Origin: Segatella copri
GTDB lineage: Bacteria > Bacteroidota > Bacteroidia > Bacteroidales > Bacteroidaceae
DNA length: 64,000 bases
Assembly (NCBI RefSeq): GCF_026015625.1
Contig: NZ_JAPDVG010000001.1
Coordinates: 124,001-188,000, forward strand
Direction of reading: 5' to 3'
Shown here in pieces: positions 57,453-64,000 of the stretch; position 1 is the first letter of the stretch, and each line of letters begins with the position of its first letter. The notes under the pieces were generated by a model. That model did not search any database and was not told the origin of the DNA. It saw only the letters and a list, made by a program, of their open reading frames with translations. The position numbers and the translations under genes were made by a program.

Positions 57453-57737
57453 TTATCCTTTCAGCTGCTGTAACTGACTCTCCGACAATCCTGTTATTTC
57501 CATCACCGTGGCAGCATCCATACCATTTGCCAGCATCTTTCTGGCAATCTCAAGGCTTCGCTTGTTCATGCCCTTCTCCATGCCTTTTTTCATGCCTTCA
57601 GCCAGCCCCTTCTCCATGCCTTCAGCCAGGCCCTCTTCTTTACCTTCTCGCTTGGCGGTATCAATCGAATTCTTGATATCACGATATGCCATCTTGCTGG
57701 CTTCAAAACTGATATATCTTTCTTCTACCTGCTTCAT
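57453..57737 (-). CDS. Free-standing Rpn/PDDEXK_2-type C-terminal module, 94 aa
   Basis: Starts MKQVEERYISFEASKMAYRD, then a run of G-x3-G-type repeats (KEEGLAEGMEKGLAEG...), then 'EIARKMLANGMDAATVMEITGLSESQLQQL'. This is the C-terminal third of the Rpn (recombination-promoting nuclease / PDDEXK_2) family, whose full length is about 290 residues. The nuclease domain is missing. A -7 box TAACTTTG (complement of 57772-57779) lies 35 bp upstream, so the short form may be expressed on its own rather than being dead. Confidence 0.65.
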   Translation of the reverse strand: MKQVEERYISFEASKMAYRDIKNSIDTAKREGKEEGLAEGMEKGLAEGMKKGMEKGMNKRSLEIARKMLANGMDAATVMEITGLSESQLQQLKG

Positions 57738-57943
57738 AATCCCAATGTTATTAATATTTCTATTGCATCAGCAAAGTTACAATTTTATTTTCATACCTGC
57801 AAGAGTTTTCTGATAAAAATTGAGAAAATGTTTATAAGTGCGCGAAAAATATAAGAAAGATGAAATGGTATCCGATTATTCGGATTCTTTTCGTCCAGAG
57901 TTAAACTTGATGGAAAAACATGTTGTAGTCCCTCATAAACGTC

Positions 57944-58213
57944 TTAACGTTTGAATCCCGTACTTCCTGCATTATGAGCCAATTGCAACAATAACTTTTG
58001 GATACTATTTTCTGCAAGACCATTTTCTTTTGTATAGTGTCCTGTCTGCTTAGTCATTTTGGCAACTTTTAGCGATGTAGTATAGTGTAGTGCACGGCCT
58101 TCTATCAAACCCTTTTCATGAGCCTTGGATTCTGTAATCAAGCCACTTGGCAGGGCACGATAGATAAGGTTCTCGAATCTGGTGCTGTGCTCGTCATCAA
58201 TGATGCTTTTCTC
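57944..58213 (-). pseudogene. Unrecognised reading frame directly after the 58214 stop
   Basis: 89 codons follow the TAA of the upstream gene in the same frame, with no ATG. A TTG at 58141 would give 65 residues. Composition is natural (...GLIEGRALHYTTSLKVAKM...), suggesting a degraded gene or a former extension of the upstream protein. The gap 57780-57943 holds no gene. Confidence 0.4.
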
Positions 58214-58957
58214 TTATTCTTCTGCCAGTTCTTTCATCGCATCGTTTAATGTGTTGAAAAGAACGTTGATGTTTTCTTCTTCATTCTTGCATGCCTCCTT
58301 GAAGAGGGCAACAGGATCTTCGGTGCTGCTCTTGAGCGGAGTCTCGTTGAGCAGGATGTTGACATTGTTCAGCAACATGCCGTGAAGGGTAGGCATGTGG
58401 AGCTGGTGCTGTTCGCCCTCCTTGCTACCACATTTCAGTCCGGCTGCGTATGCCTTTACGATGATGCGGACCAGGAGATGGATGGCCATCGGCTCGTCGG
58501 CAAGACTGATCAGAATGCCGTGGGTGTAATCGCGTACATGCTCTTCAAGAGTGGTAAACTTGCCTTGCAGAAGCCAGGTGAAGTTACGCTTGTATTCAGA
58601 CTCCATCGCCTTGTAAAGCTGGTTCGATTTGCAGGCTATGCGCAGGTAGTCGAGCATGGTTGGCTCAAAGGTCGGGTCAGCCTGTTTCATGCTGTCGAAG
58701 TTCTTCTTCATGCGCTCGTTGGCTTCCTCGGCAGTCTTGTAGTTGAGGCGTACGAGGGTAGAGAACATGATGTCGAAGAAGTATTGGTTTACCTCGCCAT
58801 AGTGCTCCAGCATCATCTGCTTAATCTGTTTCGGGTCGTTCTTCTTGCTGAAGTCATTGCCTTCGATGGTAGCATCGATGATGCCACGTGCGTAAGCTTC
58901 GAAAAAACCTCTTACAAATGCAGCTACTGCCTGATAACTGTTGATTCTTTTGCTCAT
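58214..58957 (-). CDS. Hypothetical protein, 247 aa
   Basis: Soluble all-helical protein (start MSKRINSYQAVAAFVRGFFE) without Cys clusters, membrane segments or recognised motifs. I do not recognise it. It lies upstream of degraded sequence; its stop is in frame with a further 89-codon open stretch. It is 48 bp downstream of the deacetylase end, but on the other side of its own start, so co-transcription from the deacetylase is possible only if read-through occurs. Confidence 0.65.
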   Translation of the reverse strand: MSKRINSYQAVAAFVRGFFEAYARGIIDATIEGNDFSKKNDPKQIKQMMLEHYGEVNQYFFDIMFSTLVRLNYKTAEEANERMKKNFDSMKQADPTFEPTMLDYLRIACKSNQLYKAMESEYKRNFTWLLQGKFTTLEEHVRDYTHGILISLADEPMAIHLLVRIIVKAYAAGLKCGSKEGEQHQLHMPTLHGMLLNNVNILLNETPLKSSTEDPVALFKEACKNEEENINVLFNTLNDAMKELAEE

Positions 58958-59005
58958 TTCTTGTCTGTGTTTATTGGGCTGTTCCTGTTTGGGAATAACA
59001 GCTTC

Positions 59006-59617
59006 TTATTCAAAAGTCTTAAATTCATACCCCTGTTCCATGAGCCATTCTATGGCCTGAGGGAGCGCCGTCTTCAGCTTTTCAATGCTCTTCAGCGAGT
59101 CGTGGAAGGTGATGATGCTGCCATTGCGGGCATATCGCTTCACATTGTTCACCACATCTTCTGCCGTCATCCATTTGGAATAGTCGCGCGTCACCACGTC
59201 CCACATGATGACCTTGTAAGTGCGGTGCAGCCACCAATACTCACTTGGTCGCATCCAGCCGTGAGGTGGACGGAAGAGATGGGCATGGATGATATCGTTC
59301 GCCTTATTGGTGTTGAGCACGTAGGAGATGACGCGGTGCTTGAAGGCACCGATATGATTGAATGTATGATTGCCTACCTGATGACCCTCTGCCACAATCT
59401 GGTTGTAGAGGTCATGATGGCGCAATACATTCTCGCCTACCATAAAGAAAGTAGCCTTGATATTGTACTTTCTCAGGGTCTCTAAGATGAATGGAGTTGA
59501 TTCTGGAATCGGACCGTCATCAAATGTAAGATAGACAGAATGGTCTTTCTTGTCCATTCTCCAGATGGCTTTTGGGTATAACCATCTGAGCCATTTGGCT
59601 GGTTGCTCTATGAACAT
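59006..59617 (-). CDS. Polysaccharide deacetylase (NodB/CE4 family)
   Basis: 203 residues, single domain. NodB motifs in order: 'YLTFDDGPIPEST' (catalytic and metal Asp), 'GNHTFNHIGA' (metal His), 'FRPPHGWM', 'MWDVVTRDY' and 'ITFHDS'. Removes N-acetyl groups from peptidoglycan or another polysaccharide. No signal peptide, only a short hydrophobic N-terminus. Lies between the hypothetical gene and a strong terminator. Confidence 0.9.
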   Translation of the reverse strand: MFIEQPAKWLRWLYPKAIWRMDKKDHSVYLTFDDGPIPESTPFILETLRKYNIKATFFMVGENVLRHHDLYNQIVAEGHQVGNHTFNHIGAFKHRVISYVLNTNKANDIIHAHLFRPPHGWMRPSEYWWLHRTYKVIMWDVVTRDYSKWMTAEDVVNNVKRYARNGSIITFHDSLKSIEKLKTALPQAIEWLMEQGYEFKTFE

Positions 59618-59644
59618 GGATAAAACAGGTTTATATGAATAATG

Positions 59645-59681
59645 AAAAGTTTGGTGTCGCGTTTCGCGACACCAAACTTTT
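59645..59681. terminator. Strong bidirectional terminator
   Basis: 17-bp perfect stem AAAAGTTTGGTGTCGCG/CGCGACACCAAACTTTT (59645-59661 with 59665-59681). It ends the DUF2723 gene. Confidence 0.9.
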
Positions 59682-59691
59682 TTCTATTTTT

Positions 59692-62600
59692 TTACTGATT
59701 GCCTTCCGGCATTCTGCCACCTCTGCCATGATAGAGACGGTAGAGGTTGTTGAGCTGCTTCTCATACTTCTGCTCCAACTGTGGACTCACCATTCCGGCA
59801 GCCTCGCAGATGCTCTGCATGATCATGATCTGACGGATGCAGTCGTGCTCTGCCTGGAGGAAACGGTCGTTTGGCAGCGAGAGATAGTAGTTGAGGTATT
59901 GTGAAGCATTCTTCCATACCGCTTCTATATATTCCTTGCCCTTGGTTTTCTGACCGGTCATCAGCCAGCCGCGAGCCATATCCAAGCCACCGCTCATGTA
60001 GTCGAGCGTAACATTGTAGGCAGGAATCTCGGTATCAGCCTTCTTCAGAATGTTAATAGCCTTCTGTTTCTTGCCTTCGGCGATGAGCTGGAGGGCTGTC
60101 TGGGCGAGCAGGCGACGGTGGGTATAACACATACGCATGGTTGTCTCGTCGATGTAGAGTCCCTTCTGCTTCAGGTTGCCGAACTTGAATCGGGTCATGA
60201 TGTTGTGATAAGCCTTCTCTGTATCGAAGTTCTTGGCACCTGGCTTGTTGGTGGTGAACGGAGTGATACGGTTCACAAGTCCCTCCTGTACGAAGTTGTC
60301 ACCGAGGTTCATATAGTTCTCTTCGCCTACGGTGAGTGCTACGTAGAGCGGACGGGTCCAGTTGCACTGTGCCAGCATTTCGAGCATCATGAGGTCGTTC
60401 TTGTAGAGTGCGCTCTTGCCGGCAAGCGAGATGACCATCTTGTCTGGAATAGAATCTGATGCCATCATCATGCCGCTCTTCTTTACAGCTTCCTTGTCGA
60501 TGGTGACATAGAGGGTATCCGTAGGGATGAAGTGCATGTCAGGGTTCTTGCTGCGTACCCAGTTCTTCAGGATGTTCTTGAGCTCGAACGGTTCGGCACC
60601 AAACTGCTTCTTGGCATTCTCTGGATCCTGCTTGTAGAAGTCGAGAATCTGCTTCTTTGCCTCAGGCTCAACAGATACATATTCGTTGGTACCTGAACAG
60701 TAGTCGAGACGTGGCCAGGTGATTGGCACAGATGGTGAGTTGTATGCAGGACGCCTCATCTGGTCGATATACCAGTCGGTCTGCAGGTAGCTCAGGTTAC
60801 ATACACGGGCATCAGTTCCTACGCCTTCTACCTCCTGGTTGTACCAGAGTGGGAAGGTATCGTTATCACCATTGGTAAAGATGATAGGGTTGCCCTTCTC
60901 CTGGAGCGACATCAGGTAGTTCTGACCGAAGTCACGGCAGGTGTAACGGTTTGAGCGGTCGTGATCATCCCAGGTCTGTGATGCCATCTGGATAGGTACG
61001 AGAAGTGTGATGACTGCTACAATGGCTGTTACGGCAGTACCGCTGAGCTTCATCTTGCGCTTCAGAATGTCGATGATGGCGAGTACGCCGAGACCGCACC
61101 AGATAGCGTATGCATAGAATGAGCCGGCATAAGCATAGTCACGCTCACGTGGCTGCATCGGTGTCTGATTCAGGTAGATGACGATGGCAAGACCTGTCAT
61201 GAAGAACAGGAAGAATACAATCCAGAACTGCTGGATTCCGATAGGGAGGAGTACTTCCTCTTCCTTGCCGTTCTTCATTACCTTCTTCTTGCGGGTATAC
61301 CAAGCCTGCCAGAAAAGTCCGACGAGACCGAGAATCAGCGGCATGCAATAGAATACATTGTGTCCCTTGTTCTCCTTCAGGTCGTCTGGCAATTTGCTCT
61401 GGTCGCCATAGAGTGAATCATCGATGAATGAGAAACCGGTAATCCAGTTTCCGTGCTCTGGCTCACCATTGCCCTGGATGTCGTTCTGACGGCCGGCAAA
61501 GTTCCACATGAAGTAGCGCCAGTACATGAAGTTGCACTGATAGGAAAGGAAGAAGCGGATGTTGTCAAACTGTGACGGCATCTTTACCATCATACTCTCT
61601 CCGCAGCGGTCGTAAGGAATCTCTGTGCCTTCTACACCGCCCATCCAGTCTTCGTATGCCTGGGCATGAGCCGAACTGTACATACGAGGGAAGAGCATGT
61701 TCTGGGCATAGATATACTGATTCTTGTGACTTACTACGAAGTAAGAGTCCTTCTCATCAGCCGAAGCCTTCTCCTTGCGCTGGTAAACCGGTGCGCCTTC
61801 CTTCATGACAGGCTTGCACATGTTGCCGTCTACTTCGAGGGCTACCTGTGATGTATAAGCCTGTCCATAGAACAGAGGACGGTCACCATACTGGTCGCGG
61901 CTCAGATAACTTCCCAGGGTAAAGATGTCCTCAGGAGAGTTCTGGTCCATAGGAGGGTTAGCAGAAGAACGGATCACGATAAGTGCGTAGCTGGAATAAC
62001 CAATCATCAGCATCAGCATGCAGAGCAAGGCTGTATTCTTGACGCGTGCAGAGATGAGCGGCAGAAGCTGCATCTTCTTCTTGGCGATGCCTGTAGATTC
62101 ATCAACGCCTGTTACTACTTCCTGCTTGCGCTTGTAGCCGAGTACGAACCAGAGGATAACCAGCACGATGATGCCGGTGATGGCAGCTGTCCAGCCATAT
62201 CCGTAGAATGGGATGCCGAGCATGCCGAAGCCGAGAACGAAGGCGATATTCTGCTTCTTCTCGTTCTTCTCTGATGCGTTACAGGTCTCGTAGATACCCC
62301 AGATAACTGAGGCTACGAGACAGATGATGTATACGATTTCACCGGTATTGAACGGACAGCCGAGGGTGTTGACAAAGAACAGCTCGAACCAGCCGCCTAC
62401 GGTGATGATACCTGGAACCACACCATACAGTACGGCTACCACTACGAGGAATGAAAGGAACAGCGCCAGAATCGAGCCCTTGAGGTTGGCATGTGGCACC
62501 TTCTTGTAGTAATAAACCAATACGATGGCTGGAATACAGAGCAGGTTGAGCAGGTGGACACCGATACTCAAACCGGTCATATAGGCGATGAGCACAAGCC

Positions 62601-63126
62601 AACGGTCGCTATGAGGCTCGTCAGCATGGTCTTCCCACTTCAGAATGAGCCAGAATACCACAGCGGTAAAGGCAGAAGAGAACGCATAAACCTCACCCTC
62701 GACAGCTGAGAACCAGAAGGTATCGCTGAAGGTGTAGATGAGTGCGCCTACCATACCGGATGCCTCGATGGCAATCAGCTTACTGGTGGTCAGTTCTTTC
62801 CAGTCGCTGATGACGAGTCGGCGAGCCAGGTGGGTGATGGTCCAGAAGAGGAACATGATACAGACGGCGCTCAGCAGGGCGCTCATCGTATTTACCATCT
62901 TGGCTACCTGGGTAGTGTCGCTGGCGAAATGTGTGAAGAAATTGCCTAAAAGCGTGAAGAATGGTGCCCCTGGTGGGTGACCGATCTCCTGCTTGTAAGC
63001 AGTCGTAATAAACTCAGGACAGTCCCAGAAACTGGCTGTCGGTTCAATTGTGGAACAATAAGTGAACGCCGCAATGATGAATGCGACCCATCCGAAGATA
63101 TTGTCCACTAATCTGTACTGTTTCAT
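59692..63126 (-). CDS. DUF2723 multispanning membrane protein
   Basis: 1,144 residues. The N-terminal half has about ten membrane segments, beginning 'LVDNIFGWVAFIIAAFTY' and containing 'SFWDCPEFITTAYKQEIGHPPGAP' (in parts: SFWDCPEFITTAYK, QEIGHPPGAPFF), the conserved acidic loop of DUF2723. The C-terminal half is a large extracytoplasmic region with TPR-like repeats near the end. Related in design to protein O-mannosyltransferases; in Bacteroidota it has been linked to surface glycosylation. Not adjacent to a known partner gene. Confidence 0.9.
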   Translation of the reverse strand: MKQYRLVDNIFGWVAFIIAAFTYCSTIEPTASFWDCPEFITTAYKQEIGHPPGAPFFTLLGNFFTHFASDTTQVAKMVNTMSALLSAVCIMFLFWTITHLARRLVISDWKELTTSKLIAIEASGMVGALIYTFSDTFWFSAVEGEVYAFSSAFTAVVFWLILKWEDHADEPHSDRWLVLIAYMTGLSIGVHLLNLLCIPAIVLVYYYKKVPHANLKGSILALFLSFLVVVAVLYGVVPGIITVGGWFELFFVNTLGCPFNTGEIVYIICLVASVIWGIYETCNASEKNEKKQNIAFVLGFGMLGIPFYGYGWTAAITGIIVLVILWFVLGYKRKQEVVTGVDESTGIAKKKMQLLPLISARVKNTALLCMLMLMIGYSSYALIVIRSSANPPMDQNSPEDIFTLGSYLSRDQYGDRPLFYGQAYTSQVALEVDGNMCKPVMKEGAPVYQRKEKASADEKDSYFVVSHKNQYIYAQNMLFPRMYSSAHAQAYEDWMGGVEGTEIPYDRCGESMMVKMPSQFDNIRFFLSYQCNFMYWRYFMWNFAGRQNDIQGNGEPEHGNWITGFSFIDDSLYGDQSKLPDDLKENKGHNVFYCMPLILGLVGLFWQAWYTRKKKVMKNGKEEEVLLPIGIQQFWIVFFLFFMTGLAIVIYLNQTPMQPRERDYAYAGSFYAYAIWCGLGVLAIIDILKRKMKLSGTAVTAIVAVITLLVPIQMASQTWDDHDRSNRYTCRDFGQNYLMSLQEKGNPIIFTNGDNDTFPLWYNQEVEGVGTDARVCNLSYLQTDWYIDQMRRPAYNSPSVPITWPRLDYCSGTNEYVSVEPEAKKQILDFYKQDPENAKKQFGAEPFELKNILKNWVRSKNPDMHFIPTDTLYVTIDKEAVKKSGMMMASDSIPDKMVISLAGKSALYKNDLMMLEMLAQCNWTRPLYVALTVGEENYMNLGDNFVQEGLVNRITPFTTNKPGAKNFDTEKAYHNIMTRFKFGNLKQKGLYIDETTMRMCYTHRRLLAQTALQLIAEGKKQKAINILKKADTEIPAYNVTLDYMSGGLDMARGWLMTGQKTKGKEYIEAVWKNASQYLNYYLSLPNDRFLQAEHDCIRQIMIMQSICEAAGMVSPQLEQKYEKQLNNLYRLYHGRGGRMPEGNQ

Positions 63127-63192
63127 TATTGTTTAAACTTTAATGTATTATATTTCTTTCTGAATGCTTTCTCTGTTTCTGAGTGCTTTCTC

Positions 63193-63231
63193 TGTGCCTT
63201 TCTAGGAAGGCACATTTCAGTTGCAAAGATA
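63193..63231 (-). promoter_or_regulatory. -7 box and leader hairpin of the DUF2723 gene
   Basis: TATCTTTG on the minus strand (complement of 63224-63231) with no good -33 box, followed in the leader by a GTGCCTT/AAGGCAC hairpin (63194-63212) and GCTTTCTCTGT repeats (63165-63195). Confidence 0.45.
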
Positions 63232-63293
63232 ATAAAAAGATGAGATAATATGGATTTTTGCACCTGTTTTTTAGGCATTATTATATAATAAGC

Positions 63294-64000
63294 CTATACA
63301 TTTAAGAAATGCTCTTCCAGTTTCTCTCTCGGCATATCTGCCGTATCGTGGTAGTGGAGATGATGATTTACGCAGGCGATGTGCTTTACGTTATTGAGCA
63401 CTTCGGCTACATCATGACTTACGATGATAATGGCGCACTCCCGGTTGATCTGTTCCAGCATCTCGTACATCTGCTTCTGGGAGCGGCGGTCGATATAGGT
63501 GTTGGGCTCATCCAGTATTACTACATCGGGTTTGGAAACAATGGCGCGGGCGAGGAGTACTCGCTGAAGTTGCCCGCCGCTCAAGGCTGCGATATGGCGG
63601 TCTTTCAACTCTGTGAGCTGCATCTGTTCCAGACAGTCGAGAACCTGCTGGTGCTGTGCCTGTGTGTATCTCGAAAAGAGACTTTTGGTCTTGCTGAGTC
63701 CTGAGAGTACCACTTCATAAACGGAGATAGGGAACTGTTTGTCGAGATGATTGTATTGGGGCAGATATCCCATGCTGATTTCCCTTACTTCCTCCCCGTC
63801 TTTATAAAAGCGGATGCTGCCGTCTGTGGGTTTCATCAGTCCCAGGATGAGGCGCATGAGGGTTGTCTTGCCACCACCATTGGGACCAATGATGCCAAGA
63901 TAATCGTCTTTGTAGACGGTGAGGTTGATGTCGTGGAGCACCTCCTTGCCTTCGTAACCAGCCGAAAGATGCTCTATCTCTATTAACTTTGAACTTTGAA
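63294..64000 (-). CDS. Metal-type ABC transporter ATP-binding protein (5' end at or beyond the window edge)
   Basis: Walker A GPNGGGKTT, signature LSGGQLQRVLLARA, Walker B VVILDEP and the H-loop 'IIVSHDV' are all present; the sequence type resembles ZnuC/MntB-like metal importer ATPases. A GTG at 63941 opens the frame, but the sequence upstream, 'IEIEHLSAGYEGKEVLHDIN', is clearly part of the protein. The frame has no stop to the window edge and no ATG in it. The true start is therefore off the window or a non-ATG codon near 63983. The partner permease genes are not seen. Confidence 0.85.
   Translation of the reverse strand, partial: QSSKLIEIEHLSAGYEGKEVLHDINLTVYKDDYLGIIGPNGGGKTTLMRLILGLMKPTDGSIRFYKDGEEVREISMGYLPQYNHLDKQFPISVYEVVLSGLSKTKSLFSRYTQAQHQQVLDCLEQMQLTELKDRHIAALSGGQLQRVLLARAIVSKPDVVILDEPNTYIDRRSQKQMYEMLEQINRECAIIIVSHDVAEVLNNVKHIACVNHHLHYHDTADMPREKLEEHFLNV

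Noticed and set aside
1..64000. CRISPR array
   Set aside because: No set of regularly spaced direct repeats with unique spacers was seen; the visible repeats are iterons, tandem units or palindromes.

Overview
The window reads as a Prevotella/Segatella-type (Bacteroidota) chromosome carrying the right-hand part of an integrated temperate phage. Support comes from many promoters of Bacteroidota form (TTTG, 19-20 bp, TAnnTTTG), a Mfa/FimA-type fimbrial operon, a PorE-like type IX secretion lipoprotein, a DUF2723 membrane protein, LutABC, PurT, and an ExbB/ExbD/ExbD cluster. The phylum is secure; the genus is inferred.

Positions 1-15259 are prophage. Leftward genes encode small accessory proteins (1-4359), replication proteins (DnaB-like helicase, DnaC-like loader, initiator; 4529-7504), and recombination proteins (NinG-like, DEAD/DEAH helicase, NinB-like, SSB-like, PD-(D/E)XK nuclease, Sak4-like ATPase; 8139-13208), followed by early regulators (13219-14024). 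A divergent immunity operon of two HTH genes (14130-14800) and a small Xis-like gene (14757-14951) lie next to the attachment site. The site at 15204-15259 is the 3' half of a tRNA-Ser(GGA), so the intact tRNA should sit at the other, unseen end of the prophage. Inside the initiator gene are nine iterons on a 21-bp grid beside an AT-rich dyad, as expected of a lambda-like origin. Between 7897 and 8140 two consensus promoters each end in an intrinsic terminator about 80 bp on, pointing against the phage genes. The second predicted RNA is complementary to the leaders just upstream of the start codons of two phage genes, one of them the initiator.

Positions 15283-41117 are mostly ordinary chromosome: ExbB/ExbD, an Lrp regulator, dihydrofolate reductase, an RsmF-like methyltransferase, a DUF6249 protein, an ECF sigma factor with a partner membrane protein, porE-like and topB, carB, lutABC, a GNAT/ketoisomerase/purT cluster, a cytidylate-kinase-like protein, a MATE pump, a subtilase and xseAB. 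Short simple repeats fill several gene junctions.

Positions 41118-42960 are a repeat-rich gap of nested inverted repeats around a gene with an A-tract frameshift. It is followed by a six-gene Mfa-like fimbrial operon (43142-55295) whose last product is a 1,618-residue putative tip adhesin with a type IX-like C-terminal end.

Positions 55300-58215 are a decayed hotspot: a 99-bp MITE-like element, three truncated coding remnants, an intact Abi_2-family gene and a free-standing Rpn-type C-terminal module. Ordinary chromosome then resumes (hypothetical protein, polysaccharide deacetylase, DUF2723 protein, metal-type ABC ATPase running to the right edge).
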